Assembly: GCA_020002185.1 (NCBI GenBank)
Contig: CM034533.1
Location: 38,834,396-38,898,395 of the forward strand
Source of the DNA: Paraescarpia echinospica
Lineage: Eukaryota; Annelida; Polychaeta; Sabellida; Siboglinidae
DNA length: 64,000 nucleotides
Direction of reading: 5' to 3'
The translations under genes were made by a program, and so were the position numbers. The notes beneath the pieces were generated by a model. It had not been told where the DNA came from, searched no databases, and saw nothing but the letters and a program-made list of their open reading frames with translations. Positions 1 to 7,652 of this stretch are shown here, one piece after another; within the stretch, counting starts at the first letter, position 1; each line of letters begins with the position of its first letter.

Positions 1-61
1 GGGAGAGTGTTCGACTAGGGATCGAAAGATTCCCGGTCCGAGTCCGTTCGTCGACCCTTTT
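1..61 (+). other. tRNA-like sequence, 5'-truncated by the window edge
   Basis: The stretch reads like the 3' two thirds of a tRNA. A perfect 5-bp anticodon-type stem (10-14 with 22-26) encloses a 7-base loop CTAGGGA, with U33 and an AGG (proline-type) triplet. It is followed by a near-consensus B box GGTCCGAGTCC (35-45) and a TTTTT run at 57-61 that could stop RNA polymerase III. The acceptor 5' strand lies outside the window, so a complete cloverleaf cannot be checked. A related sequence lies at 144-221. Either could be a real element-encoded tRNA, a tRNA-derived promoter, or a decayed copy. Confidence 0.35.
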
Positions 62-143
62 TAGATTCGTTGTATGTGAGATGCCACCTAACGGTGATTA
101 CAGAGATCCTATAATATAACCGGGGTAAAACCACTGCATAATC

Positions 144-225
144 GTTGGCGACGGTATAGCTCTCTTAGGAGAGCGTTCGCCTAGGGATCGAAAGATTCCG
201 GGTTTGAACCCTAGTCGCAACTTTT
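144..225 (+). other. tRNA-like sequence, second copy (AGG loop)
   Basis: This shares about 40 bases with the element at position 1. It has a D-arm hairpin (GCTCTC/GAGAGC), the CTAGGGA loop with AGG at the anticodon position, a T-arm-like GGGTTTGAACCC (200-211), and TTTT at 222-225. The ends can pair (144-152 with 214-221) with one bulged G, but the spacer between acceptor and D arm is too long for a standard tRNA. I call it tRNA-like, not a functional tRNA. Confidence 0.35.
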
Positions 226-257
226 GTAGTTCCTCTATCTAGCGGTGGTGGTGATAG

Positions 258-265
258 TATATAAG
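258..265 (+). promoter_or_regulatory. TATA box of the NADAR gene
   Basis: TATATAAG lies 39 bases before the ATG at 297, so transcription would start only about 10 bases upstream of the start codon. The context TATAAGTGG resembles the TATA motifs before PolB and in the tandem array near 16.3 kb. Confidence 0.45.
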
Positions 266-296
266 TGGTGGCGGTAGCGGGTTATCGGTAGTCGGT

Positions 297-752
297 ATGA
301 TGTCGTCACCTATAAGGTTTGGTGGATCGCGGTCGTTCTTGTCGAATATGTATTCGTGTCGAATGACGGTGGGGGGACGGGGCTTTCAGTCCGTCGAGCA
401 CGCCTATCAGTATAGGAAAGCAATGTTTAACGACGACGTGGAATGTGCCGAACGTATCAAAAGAGCGCGATCGCCTTATGTAGCGAAACGACGCAGTTAC
501 GGAATTCGAAAAAAGAGAACGGGAGCTAAATGGAACGACGTTAGGGTCGGATGTATGAAGGGGTTGTTGATGAGAAAGTTTGGCCGATCGTCCGAGTTGA
601 AGGCCGAACTGTTGGCCATCGGGGACGCCGAATTGGTGGAATGGGTACCGAGTAGGGAGGGTTTCTGGGGTACCAGGATCGGGGACGTTGCGGGGAAAAA
701 CATGCTCGGTAAACTGTTGATGGAGGTACGCGATGCTTATAAAGGCGCGTAA
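297..752 (+). CDS. NADAR (YbiA/DUF1768) family protein
   Basis: A 151-residue protein that looks full length for the NADAR family. Family hallmarks are in order: an N-terminal F/LSNMY segment, SVEHAYQYRKA (about residues 32-42), a KWNDVRVGCMKGLLMRKF helix (about 78-95), the FWGTRIGD segment (about 122-129), and the terminal GKNMLGKLLMEVR (about 133-145). NADAR enzymes are N-glycosidases. Known members act on riboflavin-pathway intermediates or remove ADP-ribose from nucleic acid, including guanine ADP-ribosylated by DarT1-type toxins. Start: tandem ATGs at 297 and 300 directly follow a TATA box. It is the first recognisable gene before the packaging ATPase (24-base gap). A nucleic-acid repair or anti-defence role is inference. 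Confidence 0.85.
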   Translation: MMSSPIRFGGSRSFLSNMYSCRMTVGGRGFQSVEHAYQYRKAMFNDDVECAERIKRARSPYVAKRRSYGIRKKRTGAKWNDVRVGCMKGLLMRKFGRSSELKAELLAIGDAELVEWVPSREGFWGTRIGDVAGKNMLGKLLMEVRDAYKGA

Positions 753-776
753 AAAGTATTCGTTCAGTCGTCGAAA

Positions 777-1436
777 ATGAGCGGACAATCGTTGAAGCAT
801 CCTTTTACATGTATAGTAGCCGGTCCTACGGGGTGCGGTAAGACGACAATCGTCGAGCGCCTGATACGGTACGTCACTATGATCGATCTGCCGCCGGAGA
901 AAATCCTGTGGTGCTACGGACAGTGGCAGAGCGGCTACGCGTCTATGTCTTCGAAAATAGAGTTCGTAGACGGCCTGCCGGATCCGAAACGTTTAGACGG
1001 TAAAGCGAGAACGCTTCTAGAACTCGACGACCTCATGGAGGAGACCGATAGCCGGGTGACGGTACTATTTACTAAAAAAAGTCATCATTGTAATACGTCG
1101 GTCGTACAACTGCGACAGAACATGTTTCGGAAAGGGACAGAAAACCGTACAATCAGTCTGAACGCCCAACACATAGTGCTATTCAAGAGCCCCCGAGATG
1201 CCGGCCAAGTAGGTCACCTACCGAAACAGATGTACTCGGGAAAGGTCAACTACATGATAGAGGCTTTCAAAGACGCGACGTCGTCGGCGTACGGCTATAT
1301 ATTCGTGGATCTGAAAGAGGAAACGGAAGAGGACATGCGCCTGCGTACGTGCATGTTTCCGGACGATCGTCTTCAGTACGTGTACGTACGGAAGGGTGGT
1401 GGCGGTGGTGGTGGTGGTGGCGTCGGCATGCTATAA
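777..1436 (+). CDS. Polinton DNA-packaging ATPase (FtsK/HerA, A32-like)
   Basis: A 219-residue P-loop ATPase expected to pump the element's DNA into capsids. Walker A GPTGCGKT is at residues 16-23 and a Walker B-like LLELDDLMEE near residue 80. The segment from SHHCNTSVVQLRQNMF through ISLNAQHIVLFKSPRD is the conserved core of Maverick/Polinton packaging ATPases. The protein ends in an unusual run of nine glycines encoded by GGT/GGC repeats, which may be slippage-prone. The reading frame is intact. It is followed by two small genes and the integrase, a usual Polinton neighbourhood. Confidence 0.9.
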   Translation: MSGQSLKHPFTCIVAGPTGCGKTTIVERLIRYVTMIDLPPEKILWCYGQWQSGYASMSSKIEFVDGLPDPKRLDGKARTLLELDDLMEETDSRVTVLFTKKSHHCNTSVVQLRQNMFRKGTENRTISLNAQHIVLFKSPRDAGQVGHLPKQMYSGKVNYMIEAFKDATSSAYGYIFVDLKEETEEDMRLRTCMFPDDRLQYVYVRKGGGGGGGGGVGML

Positions 1437-1474
1437 GAAGAGAGGGACGTCGGGGCGTACGTTTATTAGTCGCT

Positions 1475-1876
1475 ATGACGGGGCGAGCGGTGGTAGCGAA
1501 GCAACGACCGAAGGTGGCGGCACCGACGAACCAAGTCAAGAGACACATTTTCGCCCTGCAGCTGTTGGAGAGGCATAGGCGAAACATCGATCTGGGAAAA
1601 GCCGTGATCGGCCACGCGTACACCGGTCTCATTTGTAGTATGTGCGATTGCGCGTACAACATTCTGAAAGGGAACGTGAAGTTGTCGCCGAAGCAGAAAC
1701 GCGTGTTGTCGAAATACCGGAATCACCTGCGTAAACTCGCCGACAAACACGTTGCGCTTAAAAAGAAGCGTGCCATCTTGCAAAAGTTTGCGGGTGGTTT
1801 TCTGTCGGCCCTGCTAGCTCCGTTACCGAGGACCGTTCTCCTGCCGCTGCTCAGACAGGTGATCGGCAGCGGGTGA
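1475..1876 (+). CDS. Conserved small basic Polinton protein
   Basis: A 133-residue basic protein read from ATG 1475. The frame stays open back to 1349 but overlaps the ATPase, so 1475 is the more likely start. A central segment resembling CDCAYNILKGNVKLSPKQK (about residues 55-73), a lysine-rich helix and a hydrophobic C-terminal segment (FAGGFLSALLAPL) match a short protein often found between ATPase and capsid genes in animal Polintons. The function is not known to me; the hydrophobic end suggests membrane or capsid association (inference). Three bases separate it from the next gene. Confidence 0.6.
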   Translation: MTGRAVVAKQRPKVAAPTNQVKRHIFALQLLERHRRNIDLGKAVIGHAYTGLICSMCDCAYNILKGNVKLSPKQKRVLSKYRNHLRKLADKHVALKKKRAILQKFAGGFLSALLAPLPRTVLLPLLRQVIGSG

Positions 1877-1879
1877 TCG

Positions 1880-2641
1880 ATGCAGTACGCGAAGAAGATG
1901 GCGTTGGTCGATCCGCGATTGGTGGAAAGCCTCCTGCCACGTGTCGATCAGTCGTCGAGCACGCCCCGATCACGTGTGCTGAGTAGCCTGGACAGCGACA
2001 TGAAGGACATTCTAGAACGTTCGGATTTATCCGAACGGGAAAAGGTAGCGTCGTACAATCAACTGCTGAGTCGGTACAACACGATAGAGGCGGCTCGTGC
2101 GGCGCAACCGGTACGCGTGTCGGTGGTCAACAGCAGCGGCGAGACGCCTGCGGTGGGGGTGGCGGCGGCGACGGTGGCGCCACCATCGTCGGAACTCGTA
2201 GAGCGCGAAATCATAGCCAGTATGCCGAAAACGCTGAAAGGGAAGACGGGACTGCTTATCGAAAAAATGAAAGCCGATCCGTTGTGTCGATGGAACGAGC
2301 GCGGCGAATTCGTGTACGACGGTAAAACGATCGCTGGGAGTAACATGGTCGATCTAGTGAACGATCTCATGCGAACGAGATCGAAGACGTCGGCGCCCGT
2401 AGGATGGCGAGAGTTCGGGTTGCGTATGAAGGATATGAATATCCCTATGGAATTCGTGGGTAACCCGCGCTATCGGTCGTACATGGAGCGACGACAGAAG
2501 CGCCTACTAGAAGAGGCGTCGATGACGCCGACGACGACTAGTTCATCAGCGACGCCGGAGTGGAGACGTCGGATGCGACGCGAGACTAAACGCAGACAAC
2601 GATCCCCTTCGTTGGACGTCGCGGCGTGGGAGACGTTGTGA
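1880..2641 (+). CDS. Conserved Polinton protein of unknown function
   Basis: A 253-residue protein. The opening MQYAKKMALVDPRLVESL, the helical segment around residues 35-70, and a C-terminal part with WNERGEFVYDGKTIAGSNMVDLV (about 137-159) resemble a protein conserved in animal Polintons. An alanine/valine/proline-rich linker (about 85-105) joins the two halves, and the tail is very basic (RRMRRETKRRQR). No enzymatic motif is visible. Its TGA stop overlaps the next ATG (TGATG), suggesting tight coupling with the small membrane protein. Confidence 0.65.
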   Translation: MQYAKKMALVDPRLVESLLPRVDQSSSTPRSRVLSSLDSDMKDILERSDLSEREKVASYNQLLSRYNTIEAARAAQPVRVSVVNSSGETPAVGVAAATVAPPSSELVEREIIASMPKTLKGKTGLLIEKMKADPLCRWNERGEFVYDGKTIAGSNMVDLVNDLMRTRSKTSAPVGWREFGLRMKDMNIPMEFVGNPRYRSYMERRQKRLLEEASMTPTTTSSSATPEWRRRMRRETKRRQRSPSLDVAAWETL

Positions 2642-2727
2642 TGCCGTCACGACGCACGATAACGGTCATCGGCTTCACCATCGCTCTTATCGTTCTCTAT
2701 ACGTGTATAATAATCATCGTACATTGA
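2641..2727 (+). CDS. 28-residue single-pass membrane protein
   Basis: ATG 2641 overlaps the previous stop codon (TGATG). The frame encodes a short basic N terminus (MPSRR) and then an uninterrupted hydrophobic stretch of about 20 residues, typical of a single transmembrane helix. Its position and overlap argue for a real mini-gene. It overlaps the upstream extension of the integrase frame, supporting the later integrase start at 2748. Function unknown. Confidence 0.45.
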   Translation: MPSRRTITVIGFTIALIVLYTCIIIIVH

Positions 2728-2747
2728 TCATCATCGTCGTCGTCGCG

Positions 2748-3893
2748 ATGGTGTCCGGGTGGAGTCGTCGTCGACGTCGGTCAAAACGAAAGCCTCGACA
2801 GCAACGAAACGACGACGAATACCTGAATAGCATCTACTTCGATCCGAAACGGGTAGGAAGTTACGGAGGCGTCGACGCGTTGCACCGGGCGTCGAAGATC
2901 CGACGTCCGGCCGTCGAGAGGTGGCTAGCGTCGCAGGACGCCTATACCCTACACAAACCGGTTAAACGACATTTCAATCGACGTCGCGTCATCGTGGGCG
3001 GTCGAATCCAGCAGTGGCAAGCCGATCTGGTCGACTTGACTACACTGAAAACGCACAACGACGGTATAACATACCTATTGACGGTGATCGATGTGTTTTC
3101 GAAGTGGGCGTGGTGCGATCCGTTGAAGAGTAAGTCCGGCCCGTCGCTCGTCGCGGCCTTCGAGCGCCTGCTAAGCGATGACGACGACGACGAGACGCCG
3201 AACTCGCTGCAGACCGATAAGGGGAGCGAGTTTTTGAACCGGCCCCTGCAAACGTTCCTAACGAGTCGCGGCGTTCATCATTTCGTGACGCATAACGAGG
3301 AGACTAAAGCGAGCGTCGTGGAACGATTTAATCGGATTTTGAAGACGCGTATGTGGCGCTATTTTACGAAACACGAGACGCTGCGCTACGTAGAGGCGTT
3401 ACCGGATTACGTGCGATCGTACAACAACGCCTACCACCGAAGCATCGGTAGGACGCCGGCGAGTGTCGACGCGACGAATCAGGAGGCCGTATGGCAACGA
3501 CTGTACGGTGGCGACGTCGACTGCGGTCAACGGCGAAAACCGAAACTACGCGAGGGAGATCGCGTACGTATCAGCAAGACGAGGGGTCAATTCAAAAAAG
3601 GATACATGGCTAACTGGAGCGAGGAGCTCTTCACCGTCGTAGAGGTGCACCCGTCCGAACCGCCCGTTTATCGCCTGAAGGACGACGCCGGGGCACCGGT
3701 AGAGGGCGCCTTCTACGAACCGGAACTACAACGCGTAGTCGTTCCGAAGGACAAACTGTATCGCGTGGAGGTGGTTCTACAGCGTCGTCAGCGTCGTCGC
3801 GGCGACGGTGGTTCGGAGGCGCTCGTAAAATGGAGCGGATATCCGGCCTCTTTCAACAGTTGGATCGACGCCGAGTCGCTAGTGGACCTATAA
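2748..3893 (+). CDS. Polinton integrase (rve, DDE) with C-terminal chromodomain
   Basis: A 381-residue retroviral-type integrase that would insert the element's DNA into the host chromosome. Numbered from ATG 2748, the acidic triad is D93 (WQADLVDL), D157 (LQTDKGSEF) and E192 (ASVVERFN), with the usual spacing. An SH3-like region follows (GDRVRISKTRGQFKKGYMANW). The last about 50 residues form a chromodomain (YRVEVVLQ ... VKWSGYP ... NSWIDAESLVDL), a reader of modified histones that may bias target choice. An arginine/lysine-rich N terminus could be a nuclear signal. The frame is open from 2703, but the start at 2748 avoids the overlapping mini-gene. No lesions seen. Confidence 0.92.
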   Translation: MVSGWSRRRRRSKRKPRQQRNDDEYLNSIYFDPKRVGSYGGVDALHRASKIRRPAVERWLASQDAYTLHKPVKRHFNRRRVIVGGRIQQWQADLVDLTTLKTHNDGITYLLTVIDVFSKWAWCDPLKSKSGPSLVAAFERLLSDDDDDETPNSLQTDKGSEFLNRPLQTFLTSRGVHHFVTHNEETKASVVERFNRILKTRMWRYFTKHETLRYVEALPDYVRSYNNAYHRSIGRTPASVDATNQEAVWQRLYGGDVDCGQRRKPKLREGDRVRISKTRGQFKKGYMANWSEELFTVVEVHPSEPPVYRLKDDAGAPVEGAFYEPELQRVVVPKDKLYRVEVVLQRRQRRRGDGGSEALVKWSGYPASFNSWIDAESLVDL

Positions 3894-3896
3894 AAA
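3889..3896 (+). promoter_or_regulatory. TATA-like box after integrase
   Basis: CTATAAAA overlaps the integrase stop codon, and a second TATAAA lies at 4008-4013, about 40 bases before ATG 4051. Either could start the transcript for the downstream membrane and capsid genes. The roughly 155-base stretch 3894-4050 otherwise shows no convincing gene. Confidence 0.4.
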
Positions 3897-4050
3897 GACT
3901 ACTACTAGTGAGGGGCGGCGACGATCAGAATGAATCGTTGGATGCGCCACACGGGGTGCTGGCGTCTGCACGAGGCTGGAATATGCAACGGATCTTCGTT
4001 CTTACCGTATAAAGGTCCCTGCTGTATTGACAGAGCGCATTGGCGCGACG

Positions 4051-4416
4051 ATGAGCGACGACGACGAAACTACCTCGAGTGGCGATCGTCGATCGAACGC
4101 CGGCGCCGAGCACGCGGACTCCGTCGACGAGCACGCGGACTCTATCGACGCTACCACCACAACCACCGCCGAACCAGTTCCATGGCGAATATGCGGCAAC
4201 GAATGCCCTAAGGCCGAAATCGTATTCCTCTGTCAGGTCGTCGTCCTGTACTTCGTCATCGCCGTTAGTATATTCAATCTGACGAAAGGTCAAGGTGACT
4301 CCAACCTGTGGACGGCGCTGTTGAGCAGCTGTCTCGGTTACCTGCTCCCGAGTCCGTCTATGAGTGTAGGTGGCGGCGAACGTCGACGTCAACAACACGA
4401 TGGCGGTCTCGTCTGA
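4051..4416 (+). CDS. Conserved Polinton two-helix membrane protein
   Basis: A 121-residue protein. An acidic, low-complexity N terminus (residues 1-45, Asp/Thr-rich with a repeated EHADS) precedes a conserved block: VPWRICGNECPKAEIVF leading into a first hydrophobic helix (about FLCQVVVLYFVIAVSIF), then SNLWTALLSSCLGYLLPSP as a second hydrophobic segment. This arrangement is common in Polintons directly upstream of the penton gene. ATG 4051 is chosen because the conserved protein begins with acidic residues and a TATA box lies about 40 bases before. It overlaps the penton start by 17 bases. Confidence 0.65.
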   Translation: MSDDDETTSSGDRRSNAGAEHADSVDEHADSIDATTTTTAEPVPWRICGNECPKAEIVFLCQVVVLYFVIAVSIFNLTKGQGDSNLWTALLSSCLGYLLPSPSMSVGGGERRRQQHDGGLV

Positions 4417-5260
4417 CTTTTACCTGACGCTACCGAGCAACGCGTCTATGAAGCGTCACCCCGAAAATACGTTGACGCACTACGTCACGACGTTGCCGCG
4501 ACGTTTCGACCTATCGGGGGAGTGGGATTGCGGAGCGGTGTCGGTACAGTATCCGCACACGTGGTACAACGTGAGAAAGAAGGACGCCTACTTCTACCTG
4601 ACTTGCGCGACTGGTGATCCGGGTATTTACACGCAGGTAGACGAATACGGCACGACCATCCTGATATATCGTCAGACCACGATTCCTCACGGTTTCTACA
4701 ACAACGTTTATACGTTGTTGAACAGGATCAACGAGGCGCTAGATAAATTGTGCACCAATAAGGTCAAGGTCATGCTAGAATACTGCGCCGTCTCTAACCG
4801 ATTTACGCTACGTATGTCGCCGGGTGTCGAATTTATCATACCTCATACGAGCCGTCTGAAGGACGTGCAAGGTTTCCATAGCAACACGGTCCTGAGTAAC
4901 GTCATGTATGGCCCCGAGTCGGCGGTCGTCATCGACAACATGCCCGTCGCGCACACGTACGACTACGAAGGTCACGATACGGCGGGCATCGAGAGCCTGT
5001 ACGTGTACACGGATCTCGTGGAACCGCGCGTCGTCGGTGACGTGTACGCGCCACTCCTTCGAAACATCGCCGTCCGCGGTGAGAACGGTGACATTACTTC
5101 GGAAACGTTCGACCGCGTCCAATACGTGAAGCTGCTGCGGAATCAATTCGATACGGTCGAACTCGATATAAGAGACGATCACGGCCAACCGATAGCATTC
5201 GAGCAGGGAAAGGTGGTGACGACGCTTCACTTCAGACGCTGTAAATCGAAATTGTTTTAA
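4400..5260 (+). CDS. Penton / minor capsid protein
   Basis: A 286-residue protein from ATG 4400, intact. The opening DFYLTLPSNASMKRHPENT, the segment LPRRFDLSGEWDCGAVSVQY followed by PHTWYN, and the late LFVELDIRDDHG-like and VVTTLHFRR segments are typical of the Polinton minor capsid protein, a single-jelly-roll penton equivalent at capsid vertices. The frame extends to a GTG at 4370, but ATG 4400 fits the family N terminus. It overlaps the preceding membrane gene and ends one base before the next ATG. Confidence 0.85.
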   Translation: MAVSSDFYLTLPSNASMKRHPENTLTHYVTTLPRRFDLSGEWDCGAVSVQYPHTWYNVRKKDAYFYLTCATGDPGIYTQVDEYGTTILIYRQTTIPHGFYNNVYTLLNRINEALDKLCTNKVKVMLEYCAVSNRFTLRMSPGVEFIIPHTSRLKDVQGFHSNTVLSNVMYGPESAVVIDNMPVAHTYDYEGHDTAGIESLYVYTDLVEPRVVGDVYAPLLRNIAVRGENGDITSETFDRVQYVKLLRNQFDTVELDIRDDHGQPIAFEQGKVVTTLHFRRCKSKLF

Positions 5261-5261
5261 C

Positions 5262-5717
5262 ATGCCGCCGTCGAAGAACCCGTACGTGGATTACTACGTT
5301 CGTCAGGTCGGCGGTCAGCTGCCGGTCTTCGTCGGTGCTCGGGGGCAACGAGGTCACGGTCTGGGCAATCTCTTCGGGAGGCTGTTTCGAAGCGCCATGC
5401 CGCTTATCAAGAGAGGCGCGTTGGCGTTGGGAAAACGTGCGCTCAATATCGGCATGCACGTGGCGCGCGACGTCGTCGCCGGCGGCAATCTGAAACAGTC
5501 GATAAAACGACGCGCGAAGGAGGCCGGTTCCGTTCTTCTCGACGGCCTATTGAATTCGCAGGCACCGCCGAAGAAGAAGAGGAAGAAAAAAACGCAGCAG
5601 CAGCAGCGCCGCCCCCGCGGCGGCGGCGTCGGCATAAAGAGACCGCGCCTAGCGGCGACGGCCGTCAGTAGGCGGAAGAGACGGCGTCGAACGGATCACG
5701 ACATATTCGACGAGTAA
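5262..5717 (+). CDS. Basic core / pVI-pX-like capsid protein
   Basis: A 151-residue, very basic protein between penton and major capsid. The N-terminal third carries a glycine-rich GLGNLFGRLFRSAMPLIKRG amphipathic segment (about residues 33-52), like membrane-active or core proteins of adenovirus and adintovirus (pVI/pX). The C-terminal third has nuclear-signal-like clusters (PPKKKRKKK, RRKRRRR), a glutamine run and the terminal motif DHDIFDE. The likely role is DNA condensation and/or membrane penetration in the particle; the family assignment rests on position and composition. It is a plausible substrate of the downstream protease. Confidence 0.65.
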   Translation: MPPSKNPYVDYYVRQVGGQLPVFVGARGQRGHGLGNLFGRLFRSAMPLIKRGALALGKRALNIGMHVARDVVAGGNLKQSIKRRAKEAGSVLLDGLLNSQAPPKKKRKKKTQQQQRRPRGGGVGIKRPRLAATAVSRRKRRRRTDHDIFDE

Positions 5718-5719
5718 CG

Positions 5720-7024
5720 ATGGCGTTCGTGAACGGCGTAACATGCGAGGGCGTGAAGGCCGAACTGGAGCTGTTCAGAGGGCCGGTGACGCAGACGAGC
5801 GTCGAGAGTAGTCAGTGGACCGTCTACCAGCCGCTGACGAATCTCGACGCCGGCGGTCCTATCGAGTTCCTCATCCCGGGTTCGGGCGAGAAGTTCACGG
5901 ACCTGGCACGCCTTCAAGTGTACGTGCGCTTCAAAGTGGTTCAGGGGGAAGGTACCGATCTGGCGGCCGCTGCCAACGTGGCGCCGGTCAATAATTTCCT
6001 GCATTCGATGTTCAGTCAAATCGACGTGTCGCTGGACAACACTCTCGTGACGCCGTCGACCAATACGTACGCGTACCGGGCCTACCTCGAGACGCTGCTG
6101 AGTTACGGTAGCGACGCGAAACGGTCGCATCTCACGGGTTCGTTGTGGTACAAAGACAGCGCCGGACGGACGGACACGCTCGGGAACAACAACGTCGGGT
6201 TCGAGGCACGGCGCGCAATGACGGCCGATAGCAACGAGGTGGAGATGATGGGGCGCGTGCACGTCGACTCGTTTATGCTAAACAGACACATACCGAACGG
6301 CGTCGACACGAAAGTACGCATGGTGCGCTCGAATGACACCTTCGCGCTCATGGGCGGCCAAGCCGTACCGGGGTGGCGCGTCGTGCTGCAAGCGATTCGA
6401 CTGCACGTGCGAAAAGTGAAGTTGAACCCGGACGTCTAGATGGGACATATCAAAGCGTGGACGTTGGGAACGGCTAAGTTTCCGATGCGCCGCATCGACT
6501 GCAAAACGTTCTCGATATCGGCGGGTACGCTATCGCACACGCAGGAGAACTTGTACATGGGTTCGATTCCGAAACGCATCTTCCTGATGATGATCGATAA
6601 CGTCGCCTACAACGGAGACTACACTAGAAATCCGTTCGACGCGCGTCACAACGACATATACTTCCTAACGCTCATCGTCGACGAACGTCATGTGCCGAGC
6701 ATGCCGCTGCAGCCGGACTTCCCGCACAACCGGTACGTGCGGAGCTACATGAATCTCTTCGAGGCCAGCGGAAAGGCGTACGAGGACGAGGGGAACGACG
6801 TATCGCGCACGGACTTCGGCGCCGGCTACACCATCTTCGGTTTCGACCTGACCCCCGACTGTTGCGACTGGGACCATTTCAACGTCGTGCGTCAGGGGAC
6901 CGTGGGCGCCGAAATGCACTGCGGGACGCCGCTACCGCTTCCGGTGAACGTCGTCGTGTACGCGGAATTCGAGACAGTGATGGAGATCGACAGGAACCGG
7001 AACGTCGTGTACGACTGGAAGTAA
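5720..7024 (+). pseudogene. Major capsid protein (double jelly roll), broken by an in-frame TAG
   Basis: The two halves read in the same frame: 5720-6439 (239 residues) and 6440-7024 (194 residues), separated only by a TAG codon at 6437-6439. Together they match the F54H12.2-type Polinton major capsid protein, the hexon equivalent. Signatures are an N-terminal LNxx/YQPLTNLDAGGPIEFLIPGSG region, FLHSMFSQIDVSLDNTLV, and in the second half GSIPKRIFLMMIDN, LPLQPDF-like, and YTIFGFDLTPD. The stop falls between the two jelly-roll regions, right after the conserved RKVKLNPDV. An ATG directly follows the TAG, but the second half alone cannot build a capsomer. It may be a dead gene, a readthrough site, or a sequence error; other lesions nearby favour decay. 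Confidence 0.85.
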
Positions 7025-7026
7025 CT

Positions 7027-7471
7027 ATGGATACGTTTCAACTGATGCGTCGTCTGGAACACGATACGTACGCTAAACGTATCGTCGTCGGCGTCGTGCC
7101 TAAAGACGCGCTACTTACCGTCACCACCACCGTTTACCCGACGGCCTTCGTGTGCAACACCGACGACGGCGGCGAGCCGGGACAGCACTGGGTGGCCGTC
7201 TACGTGGACGCCGACCGGCGAGGCGAGTACTTCGATTCGTACGGTCTGCCGCCGCTGCACGCCGACTTCCACGCGTTCCTGCACCGCAACTGCGGCAACT
7301 CGTGGACGTACAACGACAAGCGGCTGCAGAGCTAACGTGTGCGGACAATATTGCGTCGCCTACCTTCTCCTCCGATGTCGCGGTATGCCGTTGACGACGT
7401 TCCAGAGCCTACTCGGCACCGATCGGGTGACCAATGACTGTCTCGTATTCGATTTGTTAAAACCGCATTAA
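7027..7471 (+). pseudogene. Adenain-like capsid maturation protease, frameshifted
   Basis: This is the cysteine protease that matures capsid proteins in Polintons and adenoviruses. From ATG 7027 the frame carries the catalytic His54 (GQHWVAVYV) and Asp70 (YFDSYG), then stops at TAA 7333-7335. The region with the catalytic cysteine (NVCGQYC, about 7334-7354) and the rest of the protein to TAA 7469-7471 are in another frame. The break therefore separates His/Asp from Cys. Size and order (H-D-C) fit the family. It starts two bases after the capsid stop. Confidence 0.85.
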
Positions 7472-7501
7472 TTTCGCTTTTACTTGTATAGTAGTAGTAG
7501 A

Positions 7502-7544
7502 AATAAAAAACAAACGATGATGTACACAATTGTTGTTGTTTATT
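7502..7544. terminator. Convergent poly(A) signals between protease and PolB
   Basis: A plus-strand AATAAA at 7502-7507 follows the protease. A minus-strand AATAAA (TTTATT at 7539-7544) lies just past the PolB stop at 7653. The two transcription units converge here with signals about 35 bases apart. A CATA tetranucleotide run (about 7557-7586) follows. Confidence 0.6.
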
Positions 7545-7652
7545 ATTACCCTACCTACATACATTCATACATACATACATACATACAGAAACTACCCCTA
7601 TGGGGGTGGTGGGGTATTCCTTAGGTTAGACGAGTTAGACGAGTTATTCGAG

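Noticed and set aside
1267..1662. Minus-strand His-rich frame opposite the ATPase and small basic gene
   Set aside because: The His run is the complement of the GGT repeat; no independent signals.
3930..4211. 93-codon Arg-rich plus-strand frame
   Set aside because: Overlaps the conserved membrane-protein gene in another frame and has shadow-type composition.
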